Part shown: one piece after another, positions 33,219 through 42,210 of the stretch
Numbering within the stretch: position 1 is the stretch's first letter
Layout: each line of letters begins with the position of its first letter
Assembly: GCA_018436595.1 (NCBI GenBank)
Contig: JAHDLC010000010.1
Span: forward strand, 103,371-167,370
Direction: 5' to 3'
Length of the DNA stretch: 64,000 nt
Source of the DNA: Synergistaceae bacterium
GTDB lineage: Bacteria > Synergistota > Synergistia > Synergistales > Aminobacteriaceae
Notes under the pieces: model-generated
The model's input: only the letters and a program-made list of their open reading frames with translations
The model's database searches: none
What the model was told of the DNA's origin: nothing
Translations under genes and position numbers: made by a program

Positions 33219-35111
33219 ATGCTTCGATCCCTTATGTCCGGCGTATCAGGAGTCCGGGGGCACCAGACCCTTCTCGACGTCGTCGGGAACAACATCGCCA
33301 ATGTGAACACCGTCGGATTCAAGAAATCCAACGTCACGTTCCAGGACCTTATGTACCAGACCAGCAAGGGGGCTTCCGCCCCGGGAGAGGCGAGGGGGGG
33401 CATCAACCCCATGCAGGTGGGCTTGGGCGTCAACGTGGCCGCCATCGAAACAATCCATTCCCAGGGGCAGCTCCAGTTCACCGGCAACAGGACGGACATG
33501 GCCGTTGAGGGCGACGGCTACTACGTGGTCAGCGACGGGACGGAACAGCTCTACACCCGGGCGGGGAACTTCATCCTCGACGCGAACGGCAATCTTGTCC
33601 AGTCCGGCACCGGATTCATGGTGAAGGGCTTCGGCATGACCGTGGACCCCAATGACCCTTCTTCCTACACCATGGGGTCCAACCTGACGGACATCAACAT
33701 TCCCGTGGGGCAGAAGATCCCCGCCAAGGCCACCGAGCTCACCGGCTACCGGTGCAACCTCGACAGCCGGGTGGAGGCCTACCTCCCCATGGGCATAGAG
33801 ACCAATGATTCTTCCCTCACGGTGAATCTCGGCACCGACCAGTATGTGCTCAGCGATATCGCCGGGAACAGTACCCAGGCTGGATTCCTTTCGTTTTCGA
33901 CCGCATCGGGTGCGGCGGATCCTGCCGGCATTACGTGTGCCTACAACGGCATCGACACTGCCTCGGGATATCCCCGGCTGATCGTGACTCTGAGCGGAGC
34001 CTTCGACGATCCCCTCAATCCCCTCACCCCTGACTACGACTCTGCCACGGGTACCCTGACCCTGCTCAATTCTTCGAACGAGATTGTTTCGAAGATCGAG
34101 CTCTCCGGTTTCATGAACTTCCAGATGGTGACCGACTCCTCCTCCGGCACGGCCGTGAATTACCTCGTGGAGTATGATGACGATGCCTCCACGGGGAACC
34201 GCATCCTCAATCTCTGGAGCGAAACGGCGGCCGACCCCGAGACCCTTGAAATCACCATGAACAGCGACGGCACGTTCCAGCTTCCCGCTGCTGCGGCCAT
34301 CGGCGGAAGTTCTCTGAGCGCCCGGGCCACGGAAAACGGCCTCGGGATCACCCTTCTCAACGGAAGCACGTCCCTGGCGACCATCAACCAGAAGATCGCC
34401 AGCGTTCACAACACGAAGCTCGACGTCTACGACAGCCTGGGCAATGCCCACACCCTCGAGGTGAGCTGGGAAAAGATCGATAACAACCAGTGGCGCTGGA
34501 GAGCCTGGCTGCCGTCCGAACCCGGGGTGACCATTTCAAACAATACGGGCATCATGGAATTCGATTCCGACGGCAAGATCACCACCGGATCCTCGGGGGT
34601 CATCGGGCTGAACTTCGCATCCCTCGGAGCCGACGATGCCACCATCACCCTCGACTTCACCGGGGAATCCTTCGGGAAGGATGTCATGGAAGGCGTGACC
34701 CAGTACGGATCCACCTTCACCACGAAGGGATATTACCAGGACGGATACGGAATGGGCGTCCTCAACGACTTCGCCGCCGGCAAGGACGGCACCATAACGG
34801 GTGTCTACAGCAACGGCGTGAACCTTCCCCTGTACCGGATCGCCCTGGCGCTCTTCTCCAACCCGACGGGACTGACGAAGGTGGGCAGCACCGCCTTCGC
34901 CGCCAGCAACAACTCGGGGCTCGCCCAGGTCGTCGCAGCCGGCGAGGGTGGAGCGGGCACCATCGCCGGAGGTACCCTGGAGATGGCCAACGTGGACCTC
35001 TCGGAAGAATTCGTCCGCCTCATCGTGGCCCAGCGAGGCTTCCAGGCCAACGCCAGGGTTGTCACCACCAGCGATCAGGTGCTCGAAGAAGTCATCAACA
35101 TCAAGCGGTAA
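33219..35111 (+). CDS. flgE: Flagellar hook protein FlgE
   Basis: Structural subunit of the hook. The N-terminus LRSLMSGVSGVRGHQTLLDVVGNNIANVNTVGFKKSNV and the C-terminus (EMANVDLSEEFVRLIVAQRGFQ, then ANARVVTTSDQVLEEVINIKR) are the paired axial D0 segments. The middle contains SYTMGSNLTDINIPVGQ and GYYQDGYGMGVLNDFAAGKDG. At 630 aa it is much longer than the enteric hook protein (about 400), the extra length falling in the surface-exposed D2 region (about residues 190-430). The ATG at 33219 follows GGGAGGAA. Confidence 0.96.
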   Translation: MLRSLMSGVSGVRGHQTLLDVVGNNIANVNTVGFKKSNVTFQDLMYQTSKGASAPGEARGGINPMQVGLGVNVAAIETIHSQGQLQFTGNRTDMAVEGDGYYVVSDGTEQLYTRAGNFILDANGNLVQSGTGFMVKGFGMTVDPNDPSSYTMGSNLTDINIPVGQKIPAKATELTGYRCNLDSRVEAYLPMGIETNDSSLTVNLGTDQYVLSDIAGNSTQAGFLSFSTASGAADPAGITCAYNGIDTASGYPRLIVTLSGAFDDPLNPLTPDYDSATGTLTLLNSSNEIVSKIELSGFMNFQMVTDSSSGTAVNYLVEYDDDASTGNRILNLWSETAADPETLEITMNSDGTFQLPAAAAIGGSSLSARATENGLGITLLNGSTSLATINQKIASVHNTKLDVYDSLGNAHTLEVSWEKIDNNQWRWRAWLPSEPGVTISNNTGIMEFDSDGKITTGSSGVIGLNFASLGADDATITLDFTGESFGKDVMEGVTQYGSTFTTKGYYQDGYGMGVLNDFAAGKDGTITGVYSNGVNLPLYRIALALFSNPTGLTKVGSTAFAASNNSGLAQVVAAGEGGAGTIAGGTLEMANVDLSEEFVRLIVAQRGFQANARVVTTSDQVLEEVINIKR

Positions 35112-35126
35112 ACGGAGCGGTAGAGG

Positions 35127-35357
35127 ATGATCACTCTTCGCAGGATCAACGGCGAGGCCTTTACCATCAACGCCGACCTCATAGAAACGGTCGAATCCAC
35201 TCCCGATACGGTCATCCGGCTCGTCAACGGTCACCGGTACGTGGTGGCGGAACCGATGGAAGAAATAGTGGATTTAGTGGTAAAGTACAGGCAGAAGGTT
35301 CTTTTCTCCTTTTTCGGGGGAAAGAACCTCCTTTCGGACGAAGAGGAAAAAAGCTGA
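35127..35357 (+). CDS. flbD: FlbD/SwrD-family small flagellar protein
   Basis: A 76-residue protein of the FlbD family. It starts MITLRRINGEAFTINADLIETVE and continues TVIRLVNGHRYVV, all family hallmarks. In B. subtilis the homologue SwrD raises flagellar power, probably by affecting stators. Its placement between flgE and motA supports a link to torque. It has a Phe-rich stretch (KVLFSFFGG) near the end. Confidence 0.93.
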   Translation: MITLRRINGEAFTINADLIETVESTPDTVIRLVNGHRYVVAEPMEEIVDLVVKYRQKVLFSFFGGKNLLSDEEEKS

Positions 35358-35407
35358 TCCCTTTTTGATCCGGCAACTGACGCGGCACCCTGGGAGGCAG
35401 GATTTTC

Positions 35408-36199
35408 GTGGATCTTACAACCGTCATCGGATTGGCTGTCTGTTTCATCCTCGTCATAGGAGGTGTAGTGGCCGGCGGCGAAGGAATCGCCTTCGTCGAC
35501 TTTCAGTCCATGCTCATCGTCCTCGGAGGAACGGGCGGCGCACTGATAATGTCCAATCCGCCAGAGAGGATCAAAAGCTTCCTGAAGATCATGAAGATGG
35601 CCTTTACCGGCGGATCTCCGGACCTGGTCTCCCTGGTGCAGACCATCGTGAGCTTTGCCGAGAAGGCGCGCCGGGAAGGGCTTCTCGCCCTTGAGGCGGA
35701 TGCCTCGGAACTGGACAACGAATTCCTGAAGAAATCCATCCAGCTCGTTGTGGACGGAACCGACCCGGAACTCGTCAAGGCGATCCTCGACACGGAAATC
35801 GGTATCCTGGAAAACCGCCACTCGTCCAACAAGTACTTCTTCGATTCCATGGCCGAGCTCGCACCGGCCTTCGGCATGCTGGGGACGCTCATCGGGCTCA
35901 TCACCATGCTGGGAAACCTCTCGAATCCTGATGCCCTCGGCCCCGGCATGGCTGTCGCCCTCGTCACCACGTTTTACGGGTCGCTCATTGCCAACGGCTT
36001 TGCCCTTCCCATAGGGAAAAAGCTGGCTGTGCGCTCTTCCCAGGAGGTCCTCTCCATGGAGCTCATGGTGGAAGGTGTCCTTGCCATCCAGGCAGGGGAA
36101 AACCCGCGGATCGTGGAGGAGAAGCTGAAGGTCTTCCTTCCCCCGAAGCAGCGCCTTGACCTCGAGGAGAAGGCGGCGGAAGGGAAAGGAGAATCCTGA
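35408..36199 (+). CDS. motA: Flagellar stator protein MotA
   Basis: Ion-channel half of the stator. There are four membrane spans: residues about 3-20, 30-48, 150-172 and 182-203. ASELAPAFGMLGTLIGLITML-like sequence carries the conserved proline-glycine torque channel region, and the cytoplasmic loop (about 60-145) holds the charged residues facing FliG. The GTG start follows GGGAGGCA. At 263 aa it is typical. In B. subtilis motAB lie elsewhere; here they are inserted between flbD and fliL. Confidence 0.96.
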   Translation: MDLTTVIGLAVCFILVIGGVVAGGEGIAFVDFQSMLIVLGGTGGALIMSNPPERIKSFLKIMKMAFTGGSPDLVSLVQTIVSFAEKARREGLLALEADASELDNEFLKKSIQLVVDGTDPELVKAILDTEIGILENRHSSNKYFFDSMAELAPAFGMLGTLIGLITMLGNLSNPDALGPGMAVALVTTFYGSLIANGFALPIGKKLAVRSSQEVLSMELMVEGVLAIQAGENPRIVEEKLKVFLPPKQRLDLEEKAAEGKGES

Positions 36200-36921
36200 T
36201 GGCCAGGAAAAAGAAAGAGGAATCGGCTCCCGGAGCGCCTCTGTGGCTCGTCACCTACGGCGACATGGTGACCCTTGTCCTCACCTTTTTCGTGCTCCTG
36301 TTCTCCTTTTCTTCCATCGATGTCCAGAAGTTTGAAATGATGATCATGTCCTTCCAGGGCGCTCTCGGATTCATGCCGGGAGGAAAATCCGTACAGCAGG
36401 ATCCGGCCGTCTTCGGAGGACAGCCTGCGACGCAGGCGGGGGAATCCAGGAGGGTTACGCCGGATATCCAGCAGGTCGCCCAGAACCTCCGGAACTACCT
36501 CCGCAGCGAGGGGCTGGACAAAGAGGTGGTTGTGCGGATCGACCAGAGGGGGGTTACCGTCTCCCTTTCGGACCAGTTCCTTTTCGATTCCGGAAAAGCG
36601 GAGCTGAAGCCGGAGGGTATGAGGGTTCTCTTCAAGATTGCCGAGTTCATAAAGGATTCCGTCCCGGCGGTGGCCGTGGAGGGACATACCGATTCCGTTC
36701 CCCTCAAAGGGGGAATATACAGGGACAACTGGGGGCTGTCATCGGCCCGGGCGGCTGCGGTGGCTTCATACCTCCAGTTCAGGGGGAATTTCGACCCGCT
36801 GAAGCTGCAGGCCGTCGGATACGGCCCCAACCGGCCCCTCGTACCGAACGACACGCCTGAGCACATGGCGCTGAACAGACGGGTGGACCTCGTGTTCCTG
36901 TCCCGGCATCCGAAACAGTAA
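36199..36921 (+). CDS. motB: Flagellar stator protein MotB
   Basis: Anchors the stator to peptidoglycan and carries the essential ion-binding aspartate. The single N-terminal span contains Asp22 in TYGDMVTLVLTFFVLLFSF. The plug and linker follow, then an OmpA-like peptidoglycan-binding domain with VAVEGHTDSVPLKGG, LSSARAAAVASYL and ALNRRVDLV. The span resembles PomB/MotS-type stators more than enteric MotB, which hints at Na+ drive but does not prove it. Its ATG overlaps the motA stop. Confidence 0.96.
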   Translation: MARKKKEESAPGAPLWLVTYGDMVTLVLTFFVLLFSFSSIDVQKFEMMIMSFQGALGFMPGGKSVQQDPAVFGGQPATQAGESRRVTPDIQQVAQNLRNYLRSEGLDKEVVVRIDQRGVTVSLSDQFLFDSGKAELKPEGMRVLFKIAEFIKDSVPAVAVEGHTDSVPLKGGIYRDNWGLSSARAAAVASYLQFRGNFDPLKLQAVGYGPNRPLVPNDTPEHMALNRRVDLVFLSRHPKQ

Positions 36922-36960
36922 TCAGCTCAAGTCCGCGCAGCCGGCAAGGGGGAAAACAAC

Positions 36961-37407
36961 ATGAAACGCATACTTCTTTTTCTGATCCTGGCTATTCTTC
37001 TGCTGTCCCTCGGGTTCGGCGGCGGCGTCTTCGCCGGGAGGATGTGGCTGAGTCCGGAGGGCGGATCGTCCGGTACGGAAATCGAAGAGCCCGGTCCGGT
37101 CTTTTTCGTGGGGGACTTCATCTCCAATCTCGCCGGAGCAGGGAATCACGTGGCCAACTTCAAGCTCTCCATGGAAATGAGCGGCCCGAAGGCCCTTGAG
37201 ATGATCTCTTCCCCGAACTGGCTCGCCAGGGTGAAGAACGAGGTGATTCTCCTGACCAAGGACAGGGTTTTCGAGGACCTGACCAGTGCGGAGGGGATTC
37301 TTTCCCTCGCCGAGGACATCAAGAGAACGGTAAACGCCATCATGCCCCCTGTCCGGGACAAGGTCCCGGTGGTCAGGGTTCTTTTTGAGGGATTTGTTCT
37401 GCAGTAG
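36961..37407 (+). CDS. fliL: Flagellar basal-body-associated protein FliL
   Basis: Single-span protein that encircles and supports the stator. An uncleaved N-terminal anchor lies at residues 4-25. The periplasmic domain shows FFVGDFISNLAGAGNHVANFKLSMEM, then WLARVKNEVILLTKDRVFEDL and the C-terminal VVRVLFEGFVLQ. At 148 aa it is of normal size. The order motB-fliL-fliM is expected. Confidence 0.93.
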   Translation: MKRILLFLILAILLLSLGFGGGVFAGRMWLSPEGGSSGTEIEEPGPVFFVGDFISNLAGAGNHVANFKLSMEMSGPKALEMISSPNWLARVKNEVILLTKDRVFEDLTSAEGILSLAEDIKRTVNAIMPPVRDKVPVVRVLFEGFVLQ

Positions 37408-37449
37408 CCCCGACAGGGGCAGCCGTACGCCGGGAAGGAGGTGGGGATT

Positions 37450-38472
37450 GTGGTGACACCGGATGTGCTCTCTCAAAGTGAAATAGACTCTCTTCTCGAA
37501 GCTCTTTCCAGCGGAAGCGTCGACGTGGACGCCATGCGGAAGGAAGACGAGAAGAAAATCAAGCTCTACGATTTCCGCCGTCCCGACAAATTCAGCAAGG
37601 ACCAGCTCCGGGCCATCCAGATGATCCATGAATCCTTCACCCGGCAGCTGACAACCACCATGTCCACCATGGTCCGGTCCATGGTCTCGGCGGAGATCGC
37701 GTCGGTGGACCAGTTCGCCTACGACGAATTTGTACGCTCCCTTGTCCAGCCCACGGTGATCGGGATCCTCGAGATGTACCCCTTCAGCGGAAACGCCCTC
37801 ATCGAGATCAACCCGAACCTCGTGTTCGCCATCATCGACAGGATGCTCGGCGGCAAGGGGGAATTTTCGGGAAAGGTCCGGGAACTGACCGACATCGAGC
37901 GTACGGTGGTGGAACGGGTCATCATGAGGATGCTCGAGCTCCTCGAGGAAAGCTGGAGCACGGTGGTGGACGTCCGGTTCCGCTACGAAAACCTTGAAAG
38001 CAACCCCTTCTTCGTCCAGATCTGTCCGGGAACCGATATGGTGCTCCTGGTCATACTGAAGCTGAAGGTGGGCGACGTGGAAGGAATGGTGAGCATCTGC
38101 ATCCCCTACTTCCTCATGGAGCCCATCATGGACAAGCTGAGCTCCCAGCAGTGGTTCGCATCCACGGGAAGGAAGAGCGACGAAGGATCCCGGGACTATA
38201 TCCTGAAGCACATGCAGAACGTCCGCGTCCCCCTTGCCCTGGAACTGGGGCATACGGTGCTCAACGTGGCCGACGTAATGCAGCTCAGGACGGGCGACGT
38301 GATCAAGCTCGACGAGACCCTGAAAGATCCTCTGAGCGTCCGTATCGGCAACCTCGTCAAGTTCAGGGCCGTACCGGGTTCGGTAAACGGCAGATATGCC
38401 GCGGAAATTTCGGAAATTATCCCGGGCGAGGATGAACTGCCCGAAAGAGAGGGAGGGGCGGTCAATGATTGA
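37450..38472 (+). CDS. fliM: Flagellar motor switch protein FliM
   Basis: Middle C-ring protein that binds CheY-P. The N-terminal CheY-binding motif is LSQSEIDSLLEAL (residues 6-18), followed by a CheC-like middle domain with YDFRRPDKFSKDQLRAIQMIHESF. GGKGEF in the middle domain contacts FliG. The C-terminal FliN-like domain spans about 255-330. AAGGAGGTG supports GTG at 37450 (or the next GTG, 3 nt on). The length is 340 aa. It overlaps fliY by 8 nt. Confidence 0.96.
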   Translation: MVTPDVLSQSEIDSLLEALSSGSVDVDAMRKEDEKKIKLYDFRRPDKFSKDQLRAIQMIHESFTRQLTTTMSTMVRSMVSAEIASVDQFAYDEFVRSLVQPTVIGILEMYPFSGNALIEINPNLVFAIIDRMLGGKGEFSGKVRELTDIERTVVERVIMRMLELLEESWSTVVDVRFRYENLESNPFFVQICPGTDMVLLVILKLKVGDVEGMVSICIPYFLMEPIMDKLSSQQWFASTGRKSDEGSRDYILKHMQNVRVPLALELGHTVLNVADVMQLRTGDVIKLDETLKDPLSVRIGNLVKFRAVPGSVNGRYAAEISEIIPGEDELPEREGGAVND

Positions 38473-39613
38473 CGAACTTCTGAGCCAGGACGAAATAAAC
38501 GCCCTCTTGTCAGGAGCCGATTTCGGCGGAGACGGAGGAGCGGGAAAAAGCGAAGGGGGTATTTCCCCGGACCAGCAAAGTATTCTTGATGACCTGGCAG
38601 GCATTTTTTCCACGTCGGCGTCGAGTGTCTACGGTATGCTGGCAGGCAAGGAGGTCAGCGCTCTTGTCAGGGAAATGACGGTGCTTCCCCAGAAGGAAGC
38701 CGCCTCCAGGCCCGAAGAGACGCCCTTTGCCTTCCGGGTGACCTGCGGCGGGCTCAACGATGCTCCCCTGGTTCTCGTGATTACTGAACGGGGGGCCCTC
38801 ACCCTTGCCGACCTCATGATGGGCGGAGAAGGGAAAGACCTTCCCGAGGAAGCGGGGGAATTGTACCTGAACGCGGCCCAGGAGGGGCTGAGCCAGGTGG
38901 TGGGGGCTGCCTTCACAGGTATGAGCGGCATGCTCGGTGGAAAACGGCTTATACCGGAAAATATTTCCTCCGCCCTGGAATCCCAGGACTGGCTTCCTTT
39001 CCCCACCAGGTCTCCTGAAGATGAAGCATGGACAATTTCGGCGGCGATTTCCATCGAAGGCCTTGGAGACTTTCCTCTCTGGGTGATTCTTCCCCTCGAC
39101 GTTGCCAAAGCCCTGGCCGACGATGTTCGGGAGCTTGTATCCGGCAAAGGGAAGAAAGAAGCTCCGGCGGCCGCCAGGGCCCCCGCAGCCGGGGCGAAAC
39201 CGCAGCAGCCCTCCTCCCGCGGGAACGTGCCGGTTGAAGCGCCGGTCCAGGAGACTGAACATCCCTCCTTCGGAAACGTGTACGACCAGTCCTCAGTTGA
39301 TGTCCGTCCTGCCGAGTTCGTTCCGCTGGTCCAGAAGGCCGGAACGGGATACGGAAACAGCAGGATCGACCTTGTGGCCGACATCCCTGTCCGGGTGACG
39401 GTGGAATTGGGCCGGACGAGAAAAAATATCTCCGACATCTTGAACATGACACCGGGTTCCGTGATAGAATTAGACAAGATGGCCGGTGAACCTGTGGATA
39501 TTCTGGTCAACGGCAAGGCTGTAGCCAAAGGCGAAGTCGTTGTCATCGACGAAAATTTCGGTGTCCGCATCACGGAAATCGTGTCGTCCGCAGGAAGGGT
39601 TCATTCGCTCTAG
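38465..39613 (+). CDS. fliY: Flagellar motor switch protein FliY (FliN with CheC-like domain)
   Basis: The large, FliY form of FliN. The start MIDELLSQDEINALLSG repeats the CheY-binding motif of FliM. A CheC-like domain spans about residues 35-225, followed by an Ala/Pro/Gln linker (about 235-275). The FliN domain spans about 300-380 (DIPVRVTVELGRTRKNISDIL, then MTPGSVIELDK). In CheC the phosphatase motif is E-x-x-N; here the matching site reads E140-G-L-S143 and I see no second copy, so CheY-P phosphatase activity is probably lost or weak. Length 382 aa. Confidence 0.94.
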   Translation: MIDELLSQDEINALLSGADFGGDGGAGKSEGGISPDQQSILDDLAGIFSTSASSVYGMLAGKEVSALVREMTVLPQKEAASRPEETPFAFRVTCGGLNDAPLVLVITERGALTLADLMMGGEGKDLPEEAGELYLNAAQEGLSQVVGAAFTGMSGMLGGKRLIPENISSALESQDWLPFPTRSPEDEAWTISAAISIEGLGDFPLWVILPLDVAKALADDVRELVSGKGKKEAPAAARAPAAGAKPQQPSSRGNVPVEAPVQETEHPSFGNVYDQSSVDVRPAEFVPLVQKAGTGYGNSRIDLVADIPVRVTVELGRTRKNISDILNMTPGSVIELDKMAGEPVDILVNGKAVAKGEVVVIDENFGVRITEIVSSAGRVHSL

Positions 39614-39660
39614 GAAGGGATCCGACGTTCAAGCTATTACCGAGAGAGGGATGTGGAAGT

Positions 39661-40023
39661 ATGGGCAGGAAAGTTCTGATAGTCGACGATGCCGCCTTCA
39701 TGAGAATGATGCTGAAGGACATTCTGACGAAGAACGATTTTGAAGTGGTGGCCGAGGCGGAGAACGGAAAAGTTGCCGTGGCCTCCTTCCAGAAGTTCAA
39801 GCCCGACATCGTCACCATGGACATTACGATGCCGGAGATGAACGGAATTGACGCGGTGAAGGCCATCAAGTCTATCGACGGGAGCGCCAGGATCGTCATG
39901 GTGAGCGCCATGGGCCAGCAGCCCATGGTCATCGAGGCTATCCAGGCCGGAGCGACGGATTTCATCGTGAAACCCTTCCAGCCTGACAGGGTGGTGGAAG
40001 CGCTCAACAAGGCTCTCGGCTAG
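39661..40023 (+). CDS. cheY: Chemotaxis response regulator CheY
   Basis: Single receiver domain of 120 aa. The acidic pocket is Asp9-Asp10, the phospho-acceptor Asp54 (VTMDITMPEMNG), the switch Ser lies in MVSAMGQ and the conserved Lys in FIVKPF. The B. subtilis order fliY-cheY-fliO/Z is kept. CheY-P would bind the N-terminal motifs of FliM and FliY. No output domain is present. Confidence 0.97.
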   Translation: MGRKVLIVDDAAFMRMMLKDILTKNDFEVVAEAENGKVAVASFQKFKPDIVTMDITMPEMNGIDAVKAIKSIDGSARIVMVSAMGQQPMVIEAIQAGATDFIVKPFQPDRVVEALNKALG

Positions 40024-40033
40024 AAGGTTCGCC

Positions 40034-40387
40034 ATGACCGCTTTCTGCGCCGCGGTCTTTCTGGTCCTTCTTCCGGCCGCCGCGGAGGCTTCTCCGGCTG
40101 ATTCCCCCTCTCTTGCCGGGTACATGATCCGGATCGGGCTGAGCCTTGCCATACTTGCTCTCGCCGGATACGGCATGGTGTTATATTCCCGGCGGACAGC
40201 TCCCCTGAAGGCGAAGGGAGCCGCGAACATAATGGCATCCTTGCCCCTCGGCAAGGATGTTCTTTTTATCGTCCGGCTCGGGCCGGACGTGGTCGCCCTG
40301 GCATCGGGAGGCGCCGGGACGAGGGTGATCGGCAGGTGGCGATATGAAGACTGGAAACAATTCGAGGACGAAGCTCATTCTCAATAG
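40034..40387 (+). CDS. fliO: Flagellar biosynthesis protein FliO (FliZ)
   Basis: Small membrane protein aiding FliP assembly. The 117-residue sequence has a possible signal peptide (residues 1-19, AAAEA end), a membrane span (about 30-51) and a short cytoplasmic domain with LPLGKDVLFIVRLGPDVVALA, close to the family core. Conservation is low, so the position between cheY and fliP is important. It overlaps fliP by 44 nt, unusually long for this operon. Confidence 0.87.
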   Translation: MTAFCAAVFLVLLPAAAEASPADSPSLAGYMIRIGLSLAILALAGYGMVLYSRRTAPLKAKGAANIMASLPLGKDVLFIVRLGPDVVALASGGAGTRVIGRWRYEDWKQFEDEAHSQ

Positions 40388-41141
40388 GATACCATTCCTT
40401 TCGGCCGCGGTGTCCGCCACGATGGTGACGACCTCCGCCTTCGCCCAGGACGGGGCTCCCTTTATTCCGCTGCCCGCGCTCCAGTTCGGGGTCCGCATGG
40501 CGGAATCCCCATCCGACGTAGCGGTGACCCTCCAGATCCTCGCTCTCCTGACCGTACTGAGCCTGGCCCCGGCCATCATCCTCATGGTGACCAGCTTCAC
40601 CCGGATCCTCGTGGTCCTCGGCTTCGTCCAGCGGGCCATCGGACTCCAGCAGACACCGCCGAACCAGGTGATCGTCGGGCTGGCCCTGTTTCTTACCCTT
40701 TTCATCATGGGGCCCACATGGGGGAAGGTTTACGACGGCGCCCTCTCCCCCTACCTTGCGGGAAACATCAGTTCGGCCCAGGCCTGGGAGGGTACCATAC
40801 AGCCCGTCAGGGAGTTCCTGTTCAAGTTCACCCGCCAGGAGGAGCTGTCTCTCATGGTCTCCATGGCCGGGATGGAGCAGCCGAGGAACCGGGACGACAT
40901 CCCCACGAGAATCCTCCTGCCGGCCTTCATGCTCAGCGAACTGAAGACCGCCTTCCAGATGGGGGTGGTCATCTTCATCCCCTTCATCGTGGTGGACATG
41001 ATCGTGGCCAGCGTTCTCATGGCCATGGGCATGATCATGCTTCCGCCCATGATGATCTCCCTGCCCTTCAAGGTGCTTCTCTTCGTCATGGCAGACGGCT
41101 GGAACCTCGTGGTGACGAGCCTGCTGAAAAGCTTTACGTAA
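40344..41141 (+). CDS. fliP: Flagellar export gate protein FliP
   Basis: Pentameric core of the export gate. An N-terminal cleavable signal (about residues 1-35, ending SAFAQ) supports the early ATG despite its overlap with fliO. LLTVLSLAPAIILMVTSFTRI, then LVVLGFVQRAIGLQQTPPNQ and the second half with LLPAFMLSELKTAFQMGVVIF define the family. There are four spans after the signal. At 265 aa it is normal. Confidence 0.97.
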   Translation: MKTGNNSRTKLILNRIPFLSAAVSATMVTTSAFAQDGAPFIPLPALQFGVRMAESPSDVAVTLQILALLTVLSLAPAIILMVTSFTRILVVLGFVQRAIGLQQTPPNQVIVGLALFLTLFIMGPTWGKVYDGALSPYLAGNISSAQAWEGTIQPVREFLFKFTRQEELSLMVSMAGMEQPRNRDDIPTRILLPAFMLSELKTAFQMGVVIFIPFIVVDMIVASVLMAMGMIMLPPMMISLPFKVLLFVMADGWNLVVTSLLKSFT

Positions 41142-41155
41142 GGGGGCGATGACCA

Positions 41156-41425
41156 GTGTTTCCCGTGAACATGTACGACGTGCTCAGCGACGCAGTCTGG
41201 ACCACGCTCATCACGTCCCTCCCGGTGCTCCTCGTGGCCATGCTCGTAGGTCTCGTGATCGGCATTCTCCAGACGGCCACCTCCATCCAGGAGCAGACCC
41301 TTATCTTCATACCGAAAATCGTGGCCGTCCTCCTCGCCCTGGTGGCCTTCGGCCCCTGGATGTTCGGCAGGGTCGGCGACATGGCGCGGCTCATATTCGG
41401 CCAGCTTGAGCGGTTTGTCCGATGA
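41156..41425 (+). CDS. fliQ: Flagellar export gate protein FliQ
   Basis: An 89-residue protein with two hydrophobic helices. ALITSLPVLL-type first span and VGLVIGILQTATSIQEQTL between the helices match FliQ, followed by FIPKIVAVLLALVAFGPWM. The GTG start follows AAGGGGG; an ATG 15 nt further in is an alternative. The stop overlaps fliR by 4 nt (ATGA). Confidence 0.95.
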   Translation: MFPVNMYDVLSDAVWTTLITSLPVLLVAMLVGLVIGILQTATSIQEQTLIFIPKIVAVLLALVAFGPWMFGRVGDMARLIFGQLERFVR

Positions 41426-42210
41426 CGGCGGAACAGACCCGCTTTGTGACCCTGCTCCTTTTCTATCTCCTCGTGGGGATCCGGTTCACGGGGATGATGT
41501 TCTCGGCCCCTGCATTCATGGCGTCAAGCATGCCCATTCCCCTGCGGTTCTGGTGCGCCTTTTTCCTCACCCTCGCCGCAGTGGGAACCATCCCTGACGC
41601 CGCGGTGCCCGTTGCGGTTTTTGAAAACTGGACCTCCATTCTGCTCACGGCGGCAAGAGAGTTTCTCATAGGCATTGCCATCGGGTTTCTCGCGGCTCTC
41701 CCTCTCTATGTCCTGCAGATTTCCGGAGAGCTTATCGGCATCTCCATGGGACTCTCCATGGTGAGTCTCCTGGATCCCCTGAGCGAGGCCCAGGCCTCCA
41801 TCATCGGGCAGCTCCAGTTTCTCGTGGGGCTGTGGTTCTATTTCCGCTGGAACGGTCATCTTCTGATGACCCAGTCGGTGGTGGAAAGCCTCAGGCTTGT
41901 CCCTCCCGGAAAGCTCGCCCTGGCAATATCCTGGGACCTCGGCGCCGGGGAGTGGCTGCAGCAGGCCTTTGTCCTGAGCCTCCGGTTCGTCCTGCCCTTT
42001 TACGGGGCGATTCTCCTGGCGGACGTGGGGCTCGGCTTTCTCGCCCGGACCGTCCCCCAGATGAATATCTTCGTCCTCGGCCTTCCCCTGAAGATCGCCC
42101 TCGGTTTTTTCGTCCTCATGGTGGTCCTTCCCGTCACTGTGGAGATCATGGCGGAACAGATGGAACGGTACGTGGAATTTGCCCTCCGGGGGGCGACGGC
42201 CTGGCGATGA
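41422..42210 (+). CDS. fliR: Flagellar export gate protein FliR
   Basis: A 262-residue polytopic protein with about six spans that completes the FliPQR pore. RFTGMMFSAPAFMASSMPIPLR near residue 21 is diagnostic, as are AREFLIGIAIGF and RTVPQMNIFVLGLPLKIALGF. It overlaps fliQ and flhB by 4 nt each, indicating tight translational coupling of the gate subunits. Confidence 0.96.
   Translation: MTAEQTRFVTLLLFYLLVGIRFTGMMFSAPAFMASSMPIPLRFWCAFFLTLAAVGTIPDAAVPVAVFENWTSILLTAAREFLIGIAIGFLAALPLYVLQISGELIGISMGLSMVSLLDPLSEAQASIIGQLQFLVGLWFYFRWNGHLLMTQSVVESLRLVPPGKLALAISWDLGAGEWLQQAFVLSLRFVLPFYGAILLADVGLGFLARTVPQMNIFVLGLPLKIALGFFVLMVVLPVTVEIMAEQMERYVEFALRGATAWR

Noticed and set aside
36922..38613. 563-codon minus-strand open frame opposite fliL and fliM
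   Set aside because: Composition (His/Asp/Arg-rich, no domain pattern) and complete fliL and fliM on the other strand show it is a shadow.
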